In this document: positions 1 through 8,337 of the stretch, piece by piece
Layout of the letters: the number at the start of each line of letters is the position of its first letter
Numbering within the stretch: the stretch's first letter is position 1
Assembly: GCF_001427285.1 (NCBI RefSeq)
Contig: NZ_LMFV01000056.1
Span: forward strand, 1-43,101
Direction of reading: 5' to 3'
DNA: 43,101 bases
Source of the DNA: Mesorhizobium sp. Root552
GTDB lineage: Bacteria; Pseudomonadota; Alphaproteobacteria; Rhizobiales; Rhizobiaceae
Notes under the pieces: generated by a model
Database searches by the model: none
Seen by the model: only the letters and a program-made list of their open reading frames with translations
What the model was told of the DNA's origin: nothing
Made by a program: the position numbers and the translations under genes

Positions 1-28
1 GTAAGCATGCGCCGGTAAGCATGCGCCG
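1..28. repeat. 14-bp tandem duplication at the IS66 left end
   Basis: GTAAGCATGCGCCG occurs twice in a row (1-14 and 15-28). GTAAGC is the usual outer start of IS66-family terminal inverted repeats, so the outer tip of the left end is duplicated. Only the copy at 15 continues into the sequence that pairs with the right end. Sequence left of base 1 is not available, so no target duplication can be checked. Confidence 0.85.
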
Positions 29-118
29 TAGGCCGCCTTGTTGAGAAGTATTTCGGCGTTCAGCTTTTCGCGTTCGTAATCCGGCAGCATTGCCGGCAGC
101 GGTGCTGGAGAGCTTTGC

Positions 119-508
119 ATGGATGATGAGACCTATGTCCGGCGCCGGCGCTGGAGCATGGAGGAGAAGCGCGCGGTCGTGACCGAGGCGCTGTCGAGCG
201 GGAACGTGATCGCGACGGCGAAGCGGCATGGCATCCAAGCGCAGCAGATCTACCGATGGCGCGAGCGGCTCGATGAACGGCAAAGTCCCACGGCGTTTTT
301 GCCGGTGTCGATTGCGCCGGATTCCGTGCCGCTTAGTCCGACACCGGTGCTGGATCAGGGCAGCAAGGATCACAGTCCAGCAGCGATGCTGGATCGCCCG
401 CCGCGGGTCGAGATCGTGTTGTCAGTCGGTCGGCGCGTCATCGCCGAAGGCGGCGTCGATATCGATGTGCTGCTCAGGTTGGCGCGAGGCCTCGAGGCGC
501 TCAGGTGA
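119..508 (+). CDS. tnpA: IS66 family accessory protein TnpA (Orf1)
   Basis: This 129-residue protein has an N-terminal helix-turn-helix of the IS3/IS66 Orf1 type: [14 protein letters not shown] at about 9-22 and the [12 protein letters not shown] recognition segment at about 37-48. In IS66 elements this protein is needed for transposition together with TnpB and TnpC and probably binds DNA. The ATG at 119 follows a GGAG stretch at 107-110. The stop overlaps the tnpB start (GTGA at 505-508), which implies translational coupling. Length and C-terminal region are normal for the family. The family call is secure; the DNA-binding role is inferred from the HTH. Confidence 0.92.
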   Translation: MDDETYVRRRRWSMEEKRAVVTEALSSGNVIATAKRHGIQAQQIYRWRERLDERQSPTAFLPVSIAPDSVPLSPTPVLDQGSKDHSPAAMLDRPPRVEIVLSVGRRVIAEGGVDIDVLLRLARGLEALR

Positions 509-852
509 TCCCGGTTCCGGTTGGCGTGAAGGTGTGGCTGGCGACCGGCCACACCGATATGCGCAAAGGGTTCGCCTCGCTGGCGTTGGTGGCGCAGGAG
601 GTCTTGAAGCGCGATCCGCTCGGCGGCCACGTCTTCTGCTTCCGCGGGCGTCGCGGCGATCTTTTGAAGGTGATCTGGCACGACGGGCAGGCGGCGAGCC
701 TCTATGTGCGGCGACTGGAGAAGGGCCGCTTTTTGTGGCCGTCGCCGGCCGACGGCGTCGTCGCGATCACGCCCGCGCAGATGGGTTACCTGCTCTCCGG
801 CATCGACTGGCGTAATCCGGTGGAGACCTGGCGTCCGACTGCGATCGGATAG
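505..852 (+). CDS. tnpB: IS66 family accessory protein TnpB (Orf2)
   Basis: This 115-residue protein is of the IS66 Orf2/TnpB type. It is recognised by the near-invariant [12 protein letters not shown] segment at about 17-28, and by the [20 protein letters not shown] stretch followed by KGRFLWP in the middle. The family is required for IS66 transposition but its biochemical role is unknown. The start is a GTG that overlaps the tnpA stop, as is common in these elements. It ends 45 bp before tnpC. Nothing suggests decay. Confidence 0.93.
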   Translation: MIPVPVGVKVWLATGHTDMRKGFASLALVAQEVLKRDPLGGHVFCFRGRRGDLLKVIWHDGQAASLYVRRLEKGRFLWPSPADGVVAITPAQMGYLLSGIDWRNPVETWRPTAIG

Positions 853-897
853 CGCTTTGCGCCTTGTTTTTGACGGCGGATGTGATTCCATCGCCTT

Positions 898-2547
898 GTG
901 AACGCGCCCGCTGAATCGCCCGTGCCGCCAACCCTGCCGACCGATTTGGCGGCGGCGCATGCGATGATTCTGGCGGAGCGCCAGGCGAGGATCGAGGCGC
1001 AAGCCGAAGCCCTCGCCGCGAAGGCCGCAGCATCATCGACCGAGGTGACGATCGCGCATCTGAAGCTGATGATCGAGAAGCTCAAGCGCGAGCTCTATGG
1101 TCAGCGCTCCGAGCGCACCGTGCGCCTCATCGACCAGATGGAACTTCGGCTCGAGGAACTCGAAGCGAAGGCGACCGAGGACGAGCTGGCGGCGGAGGCG
1201 ATGTCGCGCCAGGCGTCACTGCCTGCAGGGCGCCGCGGTCGCCCTGTCCGCAAGCCCTTCCCGCAGCATCTGCCGCGCGAGCGGGTCGTGATCGCAGCGC
1301 CGACGTCATGCCCGTGCTGTGGCTCCATGAAGCTTGCGAAGCTGGGCGAGGACGTCACCGAGACCCTGGAGGTGATCCCGCGCCAGTGGAAGGTGATCCA
1401 GACGGTGCGGGAGAAGTTCACCTGCCGCGAGTGTGAGGCAATCACGCAGCCGCCCGCGCCCTTCCATGTGACGCCGCGCGGCTTTGTGGGGCCGAACCTG
1501 CTGGCCATGCTGCTGTTTGAGAAGTTCGGTCAGCATCAACCGCTCAACCGCCAGAGCGAGCGCTACGGCCGCGAGGGCATCGACCTCTCGGTCTCGACGC
1601 TCGCCGACCAGGTCGGCGCGGCCACGGCGGCGCTGAAGCCGCTGCATGAGCTGATCGCCCGCCACGTCATGGCTGCTGAGAGGCTGCACGCCGACGACAC
1701 GACGGTGCCGATCCTGGCCAAGAGCAAGACCGACACGGGCCGGATCTGGACCTATGTGCGCGACGACAGACCCTTCGGTGGCGCCGATCCGCCGGCGGCG
1801 CTTTACTTCGCCTCGCGCGACCGGCGGCAAGAGCATCCGGACGCGCATCTCGCGGCTTGGCGCGGCATCCTGCAGGCCGACGCCTATGGCGGATACAATG
1901 GGCTCTACGAACCCGCGCGTCCGGGCGGGCCGGTCACGTCGGCGCTCTGTTGGTCCCATGCCCGTCGCGGCTTCTTTGAGCTCGCCGACATCGCCGCGAG
2001 CGCACGGCGCGGGCCCGGCACCGCGCCTGTGTCGCCGATCGCTCTGGAAGCGGTGAAGCGCATCGACGCGCTCTTCGCCATCGAGCGCGAGATCAATGGT
2101 CTGAGCGCCGGCGAGCGCCGCCAGATCCGGCAGGAGCGCAGTCGTCCGCTCGTCGATGACCTGCGCGCCTGGCTCGGCGAGCAGCGCGTCACGCTCTCGC
2201 GCTCGGCGACCGTCGTCAAACCCATCGACTACATGCTCAGGCGCTGGGACAGCTTTGCGTCGTTCCTCGACGACGGGCGAGCCTGCCTGTCGAACAATGC
2301 CGCCGAGCGCGCGCTCAGAGGTTTTGCCCTCGGTCGAAAAGCGTGGCTGTTTGCGGGCTCCAGCCGCGGCGCCGAGCGTGCCGCCGCCATGGCGACGCTG
2401 ATCCAGACCGCGAAAATGAATGACATCGATCCACAGGCCTGGCTTGCCGACGTGCTTGCCCGTGTAGCCGAGCATCCAATCCATCGGCTTGACGAACTGC
2501 TGCCGTGGAACTGGCGCGCGCAGTCGACCACTGCAATCGCAGCCTGA
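898..2547 (+). CDS. tnpC: IS66 family DDE transposase TnpC
   Basis: This is the 549-residue catalytic transposase of the element. After an N-terminal coiled-coil region (roughly 20-90, rich in Ala, Glu and Leu) comes a zinc-finger module with CPCC and CREC pairs (about 139-180). The DDE catalytic domain follows, with candidate acidic residues in LHADDTTVPIL, LQADAYGGYNG and NNAAERALRGFALGRKAW. A C-terminal IS66 tail ends near LPWNWR. The start is GTG at 898 without a clear ribosome-binding site, so translation may be coupled to tnpB. Full length and all motifs suggest a functional enzyme. Confidence 0.95.
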   Translation: MNAPAESPVPPTLPTDLAAAHAMILAERQARIEAQAEALAAKAAASSTEVTIAHLKLMIEKLKRELYGQRSERTVRLIDQMELRLEELEAKATEDELAAEAMSRQASLPAGRRGRPVRKPFPQHLPRERVVIAAPTSCPCCGSMKLAKLGEDVTETLEVIPRQWKVIQTVREKFTCRECEAITQPPAPFHVTPRGFVGPNLLAMLLFEKFGQHQPLNRQSERYGREGIDLSVSTLADQVGAATAALKPLHELIARHVMAAERLHADDTTVPILAKSKTDTGRIWTYVRDDRPFGGADPPAALYFASRDRRQEHPDAHLAAWRGILQADAYGGYNGLYEPARPGGPVTSALCWSHARRGFFELADIAASARRGPGTAPVSPIALEAVKRIDALFAIEREINGLSAGERRQIRQERSRPLVDDLRAWLGEQRVTLSRSATVVKPIDYMLRRWDSFASFLDDGRACLSNNAAERALRGFALGRKAWLFAGSSRGAERAAAMATLIQTAKMNDIDPQAWLADVLARVAEHPIHRLDELLPWNWRAQSTTAIAA

Positions 2548-2549
2548 CG

Positions 2550-2774
2550 ATGCAAATCAACAAGGTCCACGCCGTCCGGACCTTGGCGCTCGTCGCAAGA
2601 GATCTCGGTGAGGACGTGGACTGGCTCGCCGATATCGCCATCGGCATGGAGCCCGAAGACGGGCTGATCTGGGTCTACGATCCGGAGCACCCGGACGGAA
2701 CCATGGCCTTCTCACAGTTCGGCATCGAAAGCCTCTGCAACCTCATCGAAATCCACCGCAGCACAACGAAGTAG
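2550..2774 (+). CDS. Small conserved-type ORF inside IS66, function unknown
   Basis: This 74-residue ORF starts with ATG two bases after the tnpC stop and reads MQINKVHAVRTLALVARD and onward. It is rich in acidic residues (DLGEDVDWLAD, MEPEDG) and ends in RSTTK. An upstream in-frame start at 2505 would overlap tnpC, but the start at 2550 fits better. Some IS66 elements carry such a passenger ORF between tnpC and the right end. I do not recognise a domain. Its last 24 codons lie in the segment that is tandemly duplicated, so the duplication leaves this ORF intact. Confidence 0.6.
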   Translation: MQINKVHAVRTLALVARDLGEDVDWLADIAIGMEPEDGLIWVYDPEHPDGTMAFSQFGIESLCNLIEIHRSTTK

Positions 2775-2905
2775 GTCTGCCGCGGCCCTCGCCGGATGAA
2801 TACAATGGCCTTCTCACAGTTCGGCATCGAAAGCCTCTGCAACCTCATCGAAATCCACCGCAGCACAACGAAGTAGGTCTGCCGCGGCCCTCGCCGGATG
2901 AATAC
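2703..2905. repeat. Tandem duplication of the IS66 right end, 101-bp copies
   Basis: The segment 2703-2803 (starting ATGGCCTTCTCACAG, ending GCCGGATGAATAC) is repeated without visible change at 2805-2905, separated by a single A. Each copy contains the last codons and stop of the small ORF and ends with the candidate right terminal repeat. The element therefore has two potential right ends about 102 bp apart, mirroring the 14-bp duplication at the left end. Confidence 0.95.
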
Positions 2906-2996
2906 GTTGGTATAGATTGAAATTAGTCAATATGTACTACGGTCCGGACCCATAAAGGCTTCCCTTGAGTTGGCTTTCGTGATTCACATTCTCCAG

Positions 2997-3230
2997 ATGG
3001 AGGCCGTTGATGAATCGAGACTATTCTGGCTGACAGATGCGCAGTTCGCGAAGCTTGAGCCATACCTTCCGACCGACACGCGAGGCAAACCGCGCGTTGA
3101 TGTCCGTCGCGTGATAAGCGGCATCGTCCAAGTCATCAGGAGTGGGCGGACGCTGGTTCAATGTGCCTACGGTCTACGGCCCGAGGAGGACGCTCTACAA
3201 CCGCTTCCAGCGCTGGGCCGCCAAGGGTGC
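2997..3230 (+). pseudogene. Frameshifted N-terminal fragment of an IS5-family transposase
   Basis: From the ATG at 2997 the frame reads MEAVDESRLFWLTDAQF and continues through LPTDTRGKPRVD and RRVISGIVQV, which is the typical N-terminus of IS5-family transposases. Near 3150 the reading shifts: the next frame continues RWFNVP, VYGPRRTLYNRF and QRWAAKG, again the family pattern. After AAKG (about 3230) similarity stops, so about two thirds of the transposase, including the catalytic domain, is missing. The stretch GGTCCGGACCCATAA at about 2941-2955 may be the old IS end. It is a dead remnant. Confidence 0.85.
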
Positions 3231-3536
3231 GCCTCCAGCCGAAAGGCGAGAAGGGCGGTCGTGGGAAAACTATCCAGATTTCGGATAATTTACGAAGGCC
3301 GAAGCCAACGCGATGACGTTGCTCAAATTTCGGCAATGTCCCAGCAACAAGCGGCGCAGATGTTGAGTTGCCAAGAGTAGAACGCCCGGTGAACATCTTG
3401 CTACCATTTTGCTACCGAACTCCGTAGCAGAATCAGGTACACAACATAACAAGTGGGTGATGGTGCACCGGTAAGTAGCTGATTTTCCGATACGCATCGG
3501 GACGATTGATAACAGGGAAATACGGCTCTAAGCGAA
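3231..3536. other. Non-coding or decayed stretch between IS5 remnant and tRNA fragment
   Basis: No convincing gene is seen. Open frames here are short and without family motifs. The G+C is lower and more mixed than in the housekeeping genes to the right. By position, next to a broken tRNA, this could be attachment-site-flanking DNA of an integrated element, but no integrase is recognisable inside the window. Confidence 0.5.
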
Positions 3537-3575
3537 TTTCAAGACCGGTGCCTTAAACCGCTCGGCCACCCATCC
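3537..3575 (-). pseudogene. tRNA-Ser(UGA) 5' half, truncated after the anticodon loop
   Basis: Reading the minus strand from 3575, the sequence gives an acceptor 5' strand (GGATGGG), TG, a D-arm (GCCGAGCGGTTTAAGGC), A, an anticodon stem 5' strand and the loop CTTGAAA with anticodon TGA. This matches bacterial serine tRNA up to the last base of the anticodon loop. The expected complementary stem (ACCGG), the long serine variable arm, T-arm and acceptor 3' strand are absent; the next bases are TTCGCTTAGAG. It cannot make a functional tRNA. It is probably half of an attachment site, with a complete copy expected elsewhere. Confidence 0.85.
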
Positions 3576-3587
3576 AACATAGCTAGC

Positions 3588-3617
3588 GCTTTAACGTTGG
3601 CTGACGGACTTCGTCAA
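3588..3617 (-). promoter_or_regulatory. Possible leftover promoter of the broken tRNA-Ser gene
   Basis: On the minus strand TTGACG (3617-3612) and TAAAGC (3593-3588) are separated by 18 bp, and the tRNA fragment begins 12 bases further on. The arrangement fits a sigma-70 promoter, but the -10 box is weak. It suggests that the fragment near rlpA is the original chromosomal 5' end of the gene. Confidence 0.35.
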
Positions 3618-3881
3618 CCGAACTTATGCTTCAAAGCAACAAGTAGGTCGCGGTTGAACATCTGGCGCAAGGCGCGGTCCGGTAACGTCTCTTGCCCTGA
3701 ATGGGGCGCAAATGCCGCCGTTTGCCACAATGCTGCCGGTTTCCCGTCACATTCGATTAATAAGGAAATAAACAATTCCTGCGCAAATGAGGGTGCGGAT
3801 TTAGGAAGCGGGTAGTTTTTTCGGGGCGGTTGCGTGTGTTGCAACAACGCTCACGATGAAACCTACAGGGGATAATCTTAC
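3618..3881. other. Intergenic region upstream of rlpA
   Basis: No gene is supported here. Two overlapping opposite-strand frames of 72-77 codons exist but show no family features. The A+T-rich part around 3755-3785 probably contains the rlpA promoter, although I cannot point to convincing boxes. Confidence 0.4.
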
Positions 3882-5123
3882 ATGCAGGCTGTGGCGCGAC
3901 TGCGTCTTCGTCGCACTATGACCATCGTGTCGTTTACGGCATGTGCAGCCTTGCTTGCCGGTTGCGGGACGCCGCAACCGAAGTCTGTGGCGCAGCAAAC
4001 CCGCTCAAAGGAATATTTCCCGGAATCGAAATATGGCGTCAAAGCCAGCCCGCGCGTTGCATTCGGCCGCGACGGCATCAGGCGGGGCGGCGGCCGTGAC
4101 CAGTTGGGAAAACCCTACCAGGTTGCCGGCAAGTGGTACTATCCGAAGGAAGACCGGAAATATTCCAAGGTAGGCTCTGCCTCGTGGTATGGCGACGCCT
4201 TCCACGGCCGTCTCACTGCCAATGGCGAGATCTACGACACGGAGCATCTCACGGCGGCGCACCCCACCATGCCGCTGCCCAGCTATGCTCGCGTGACCAA
4301 CACGGCGAATGGCAGTTCGGTCATCGTCCGCGTCAACGATCGCGGTCCCTATCACGGCAACCGCATCATCGACCTTTCCAAGCGCGCAGCTGAGATGCTC
4401 GACTATGCCAGCATCGGAACCGCCAAGGTAAAGGTTGACTATATCGGGCGCGCACCGCTTGAGGGCGACGATGACCATTACCTGATGGCCTCCTACAATC
4501 CCGGCAACCGCCCGCACGATCCTTCGGTCGGACTACCCACCGGCGTCATGATCGCCATGAACGGCTCGACGCCAAGCTCGGTAGTCGACGCGCCCGCAGT
4601 GCCGTTTCCCGGACAGCTTGTCGACATTGCACCTGCCCAGCCGACTTTCATGACGGCGCAGGCACCGGCACTTGGCTACGTCGTACTGCCTGATTTCGGG
4701 CCCATCGTTCCGCAGCGGCCGGACATGAACCTGCCTGAACAGACACCGTTTGCCATCGCGACGCTTTCTTACGCCGACGAGCGTATCGAGCGGGCGGGAG
4801 GCGCCTTTGCAGCGCTAGGCACCGCAAGGATGACGTCCGCAGACGTAACCGCGTCCTGGAAGCGTCTGAATGCGGCTGCATCCACTGATGCGGCTCCAAC
4901 TGGCGACTATGTCGCCGCCGGTTCCTGCGAGAATTCAGCCGATGCTATGCGCGTGGCAAACCAGCTTCGGGCATTCGGCAAGGTCGAGATCCAGAAGGCC
5001 GAACTCGACGGCAAGACATGGCACTCGGTTAATCTTTATTCAAACGGCAAGGCCGGGCTCGACGCAATGCTCGAAGCAGCATGGACGCATGGCGCGCCGG
5101 ATGCGCTGGTGGTGCGCAACTGA
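3882..5123 (+). CDS. rlpA: RlpA-like septal ring lytic transglycosylase, SPOR domain lipoprotein
   Basis: This 413-residue protein has a basic N-terminus and hydrophobic segment ending in the lipobox LLAGC (lipid-bearing Cys28), so it should be a lipoprotein. A double-psi beta-barrel RlpA domain covers about 97-190 (SASWYGDAFHGRLTANGE). The positions used in catalysis by Pseudomonas RlpA appear as Glu116, His127 and Asp153. A long Pro/Ala-rich linker leads to a C-terminal SPOR domain (about 340-413) that binds denuded septal glycan. It probably cleaves naked glycan strands during cell separation. The neighbouring D,D-carboxypeptidase removes peptide ends of the same wall. It is longer than the E. 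coli form because of the linker. The start was chosen for the basic n-region and an AGGGG upstream. Confidence 0.9.
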   Translation: MQAVARLRLRRTMTIVSFTACAALLAGCGTPQPKSVAQQTRSKEYFPESKYGVKASPRVAFGRDGIRRGGGRDQLGKPYQVAGKWYYPKEDRKYSKVGSASWYGDAFHGRLTANGEIYDTEHLTAAHPTMPLPSYARVTNTANGSSVIVRVNDRGPYHGNRIIDLSKRAAEMLDYASIGTAKVKVDYIGRAPLEGDDDHYLMASYNPGNRPHDPSVGLPTGVMIAMNGSTPSSVVDAPAVPFPGQLVDIAPAQPTFMTAQAPALGYVVLPDFGPIVPQRPDMNLPEQTPFAIATLSYADERIERAGGAFAALGTARMTSADVTASWKRLNAAASTDAAPTGDYVAAGSCENSADAMRVANQLRAFGKVEIQKAELDGKTWHSVNLYSNGKAGLDAMLEAAWTHGAPDALVVRN

Positions 5124-5247
5124 TCTGGCTATCGGCTTGCATGTCGGGTGCCTAGCAGTTGTCATCATCGGTTGATTTGCAGGGCAGGGGGCTGCTAGCT
5201 TCCCACAACCCGCCGGGTGGCTTACGACCGAACAGGGCAATTCTTCT

Positions 5248-6417
5248 ATGATAAATGGTTTGCGCGCACCGATGGCCGGTTTGTTGGCTGTTGTGCTGTT
5301 CATGGCTGCGACCTTGAACGAAGCTGCCGCGCAGTTGTTCGAAACCAAGGCAACGCAAGCCTTCATGATCGATGCCGAAACCGGCACGGTGCTGTTTTCC
5401 AAAGACGCTGATACCAACATCCAGCCGGCCTCGCTTGCAAAGCTGATGACACTGGAATTGGCCTTCAACGCCATCAAGTCGGGCCGGCTTACGCGTGAGG
5501 ACACCTTTGTCGTCAGCGAGAACGCCTGGCGTACAGGAGGCGCGCCTTCGGGAACCTCAACGATGTTTGCGGCGGTAAAGTCGGCCATACGCCTTGAGGA
5601 CCTCATCCGCGGCATTGCCGTGCAGTCTGCCAATGACGGCTGCATCGTGATTGCGGAAGGCTTTGCCGGGTCGGAGATCAATTTCGCCTTGCAGATGACC
5701 GAGCGTGCACGCGAAATCGGCCTCGCAAAGTCGACCTTCGTCAACTCCACTGGCTTGCCCGCCGAAGGACAGATGACAACGGTTCGGGAATTGGTGCAGC
5801 TTTCGCATCATCTGTGGCGCGAATATCCGGATCTTTATCGCTATCTCGGCGAAAAGGACTTCACCTGGAACAAGATTTCTCAACGCAACCGCAACCCGCT
5901 TCTAGCCATGGAGATCGGCGCGGATGGATTGGCGGTCGGTGCAAGCGAGCAGAATGGCTTCGGCATCGTGGGTTCGGTCAGCCAGGGTGGCAAACGGGTG
6001 ATCGCGGCAATGAGCGGCTTCACTTCCGATCGCGAGCGTGCCGAAGAAGCGCGCAAGCTGGTTGAATGGGGGCTGCGTTCCTTCGAGAAAACCGAGATAT
6101 TTGCCGCTGACGAAGTGGCTGGTGAGGCGCAGGTCTATGGCGGTACGAAATCCGGTGTTGCTCTCAAGGCCAAGGGGCCGATCGATATTTTCCTGCCGAT
6201 CACCAATCGCGACAAGGTGACCGCCCGCATCATCTATCAGGGTCCGCTTTCGGCACCCGTGGAGGAAGGCCAGCCGGTCGGCACGTTGAAGGTATGGATT
6301 GGCGATACTTTGAGCCAGGAAACTCCGCTATTTGCCGCCGAAACCGTTGAGGTTGGCACGCTGCAGAGCCGAGCGCTCGACGCGGTCGAGGAACTCGCCA
6401 TCGGCTGGCTGCGTTAA
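5248..6417 (+). CDS. PBP5-type D-alanyl-D-alanine carboxypeptidase (peptidase S11), KTG box altered
   Basis: This 389-residue protein has an N-terminal signal peptide (cleavage near AAAQ, residues 26-29). The peptidase S11 domain has the nucleophile motif SLAK (Ser62, Lys65) and SAN (Ser127-Asn129), and the C-terminal PBP5-like domain begins near 275. Such enzymes trim the terminal D-Ala from peptidoglycan pentapeptides in the periplasm. The third hallmark, normally KTG after DGL, reads AVG (229-231), so the usual lysine and threonine are absent. Activity may be changed or lost, or this may be a subfamily trait. It lies 124 bp after rlpA. The ribosome-binding site is weak; Met9 is an alternative start. 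Confidence 0.9.
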   Translation: MINGLRAPMAGLLAVVLFMAATLNEAAAQLFETKATQAFMIDAETGTVLFSKDADTNIQPASLAKLMTLELAFNAIKSGRLTREDTFVVSENAWRTGGAPSGTSTMFAAVKSAIRLEDLIRGIAVQSANDGCIVIAEGFAGSEINFALQMTERAREIGLAKSTFVNSTGLPAEGQMTTVRELVQLSHHLWREYPDLYRYLGEKDFTWNKISQRNRNPLLAMEIGADGLAVGASEQNGFGIVGSVSQGGKRVIAAMSGFTSDRERAEEARKLVEWGLRSFEKTEIFAADEVAGEAQVYGGTKSGVALKAKGPIDIFLPITNRDKVTARIIYQGPLSAPVEEGQPVGTLKVWIGDTLSQETPLFAAETVEVGTLQSRALDAVEELAIGWLR

Positions 6418-6514
6418 TATGCGCGCCTGCGGATCGCTCCACAGATTGCCCGGATTGCTTTGTCAGCGTGGACCTTTCGATCTGCCCGCACTATGAGGAA
6501 GACGACAACAGGAT

Positions 6515-7201
6515 ATGCGTCTGCCAGTGGCAAAAGGGTTCTTCATAACTTTCGAGGGCGGCGAGGGCGCCGGCAAGTCGACCCAGATCGAGCGGCTTGC
6601 AGCGAAGCTGCGTGCCAAGAAATATGCCATCCTGGTTACGCGTGAACCGGGCGGTTCGCCGGGCGCGGAGGCGGTCCGCCATGTGTTGTTGTCCGGTGCA
6701 GCCGAATCTTTTGGGCCGAAGATGGAGGCGTTGCTGTTTGCCGCCGCCCGCTCGGATCATGTCGAGCAGGTTATCCGCCCAGCCATCGAACGGGGCGTGA
6801 TCGTCCTTTGCGACCGCTTCGTCGATTCATCGCGCGTCTACCAAGGCGTGACCGGTGGACTTGATCCGGCTTTCATGGAGGTCGTTGAGCAGGTTTCCAT
6901 CAACGGCATGGTGCCGGATATGACGCTTATCCTCGACATCGATCCCGCCGAGGGTTTGAAGCGGGCAGCGGTTCGCCGCTCACCCAATGACGTCCCGGAT
7001 CGCTTCGAAAAGGAAAAGGTTTCGATCCATCAACAGCGGCGCGAAGCCTTTCTCGCGATCGCCGCTTCAGAGCCCGAGCGCTGCGTGGTGATCGATGCTT
7101 CGAAATCCCCAGGCGAAGTGGAGGATGCCATCACTGCGGCGGTGTTCGGCGGGCTGGAAGCGCGCATGGCAGCCGGCATCAAGCAGGCGGCGCCAGCATG
7201 A
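6515..7201 (+). CDS. tmk: Thymidylate kinase
   Basis: This 228-residue enzyme phosphorylates dTMP to dTDP for DNA synthesis. The P-loop GGEGAGKST lies at about 15-23, the DR motif in [13 protein letters not shown] at about 95-105, and an arginine-containing lid region at about 153-170 ([11 protein letters not shown]). Length is normal, with a short alanine-rich tail. The stop overlaps the holB start (ATGA, 7198-7201), which implies coupled translation of two replication genes. The start is uncertain: ATG 6515 has AGGA almost touching it, and GTG 6527 (VAKGFF) is a plausible alternative that matches the usual family N-terminus. Confidence 0.96.
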   Translation: MRLPVAKGFFITFEGGEGAGKSTQIERLAAKLRAKKYAILVTREPGGSPGAEAVRHVLLSGAAESFGPKMEALLFAAARSDHVEQVIRPAIERGVIVLCDRFVDSSRVYQGVTGGLDPAFMEVVEQVSINGMVPDMTLILDIDPAEGLKRAAVRRSPNDVPDRFEKEKVSIHQQRREAFLAIAASEPERCVVIDASKSPGEVEDAITAAVFGGLEARMAAGIKQAAPA

Positions 7202-8250
7202 TTTTCGAGCGCATCGCGCCTGAGCAGCACGACACGCTGGAAGGTGTGCCGGAGCCGTCGGAAATGCCTCGGCTTGTCGGCCACGTGGAGGCGGCAAACA
7301 TGCTGGTCGCCGCCTATCGCGCCGGCAAGATGCCCCATGCCCTGATCTTTGTCGGACCGGTAGGCATAGGCAAGGCGACGCTGGCGTTCCACCTTGCAAA
7401 TCACCTGCTGAAATACCCGCGTAGTGAGACATCGCCTGACACGCTTGCGGTGCCGGACCCTGCCTCGCCCTTATTTCGGCAGATCGCCCAGGGCGCACAC
7501 CCCTCAGTCTTGCATCTCACCCGGCCGTACAATGAAAAGACCAAGACCTACAAATCTGTGGTCACCGTCGACGAGGTTCGCAAGGTCAGCAGTTTCCTGT
7601 CATTGACCTCCCATGATGGCGGCTACCGGGTTGTCATCGTCGATCCAGCCGACGACATGAACACAAGTGCTGCCAACGCCTTGCTCAAGAGCCTCGAGGA
7701 GCCGCCGGCACGCACCCTGTTCATTCTTGTGGTGCACGCACCGGGATCGCTCTTGGCCACCATTCGCTCGCGGTGCCAGATCGTGCGGCTTTCACCGCTG
7801 GATAGGGCTGACCTTGTGAATGTCCTTGGGGGCATGGACATGGCTGGTGAAGAGCCTTCCGCACAAACCTCGCTGGCCGAGCGGGCAGGGGGCAGCGTGC
7901 GCAATGCGATCCTGCTCACCCAGTATGGTGGACTGGAAATAGCCGACGCGCTGGATACGCTTGTTCGCTCAAGGCGCGCGAATACGGGCGAGGCGCATCG
8001 CCTTGCCGATGCTGTCGCCGGCCGCGACCGGGCCATACCCTTCGACATTTTCAATCGCCGTGCGCTTGATCTTTTGTCGAGCAGCGCCAGCGAAGCCGCC
8101 CTTGCGGGCGATCTCGGCCGCGCCAAAGCGCTGACAGACACTTGGCAGAATGCGCGCGACGCGATAATTGAGACCGAAACCTACAATCTCGACAAGAAGC
8201 AACACGCACTGACGATGATCGACCGCCTGAATTCTGCGCTGCGAATGTGA
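7198..8250 (+). CDS. holB: DNA polymerase III subunit delta'
   Basis: This 350-residue protein is a subunit of the clamp loader that places the beta clamp on DNA. The AAA+ module starts with [18 protein letters not shown] (about 42-59), whose P-loop has Ala after the lysine, in line with delta' not hydrolysing [20 protein letters not shown] (about 160-176) and the SRC motif in [13 protein letters not shown] follow. The alphaproteobacterial form lacks the clear zinc-binding cysteine cluster of E. coli HolB. It overlaps tmk by four bases, and metG follows after 87 bp. The family call rests on these motifs and on the tmk-holB order. Confidence 0.94.
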   Translation: MIFERIAPEQHDTLEGVPEPSEMPRLVGHVEAANMLVAAYRAGKMPHALIFVGPVGIGKATLAFHLANHLLKYPRSETSPDTLAVPDPASPLFRQIAQGAHPSVLHLTRPYNEKTKTYKSVVTVDEVRKVSSFLSLTSHDGGYRVVIVDPADDMNTSAANALLKSLEEPPARTLFILVVHAPGSLLATIRSRCQIVRLSPLDRADLVNVLGGMDMAGEEPSAQTSLAERAGGSVRNAILLTQYGGLEIADALDTLVRSRRANTGEAHRLADAVAGRDRAIPFDIFNRRALDLLSSSASEAALAGDLGRAKALTDTWQNARDAIIETETYNLDKKQHALTMIDRLNSALRM

Positions 8251-8337
8251 TGCTCGGCTTTGCTTCGGGATGGCAATTGCTGCCCCGATACGATATCCAC
8301 CGCCCATTCCTCCCCGCAGGTTCATACGGTCCATTTC

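Larger units (their letters stand above)
15..2905 (+). mobile_element. IS66-family insertion sequence, apparently complete
   Basis: The element carries the three classical IS66 genes (tnpA, tnpB, tnpC) in order plus a small fourth ORF. The left end (15-36) and the reverse complement of the right end (2905 back to 2884) match at 16 of 22 positions, both starting GTA and ending GGCCGC; this is my hand alignment. A second copy of the right end lies about 102 bp inward, ending at 2803. All three transposase genes are open and the tnpC catalytic acidic residues are present, so the element may be active. An 8-bp target duplication, typical for IS66, cannot be tested because the left flank is outside the window. 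Confidence 0.85.

Noticed and set aside
1306..2484. A 392-codon minus-strand frame opposite tnpC
   Set aside because: The plus strand has all IS66 transposase motifs; the antisense frame has none.
2805..2876. A 23-codon ORF in the second copy of the IS right-end repeat
   Set aside because: It is just the duplicated end of the upstream small ORF without its start region.
3240..3420. Possible tail of a tyrosine recombinase next to the tRNA fragment (FTKAEANAM in one frame)
   Set aside because: The resemblance is a few residues only, the frame is short and no catalytic residues are present. Not enough for a call.
3597..3847. Two overlapping opposite frames of 72 and 77 codons upstream of rlpA
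   Set aside because: No family motifs and no plausible ribosome-binding context; the region more likely contains promoters.
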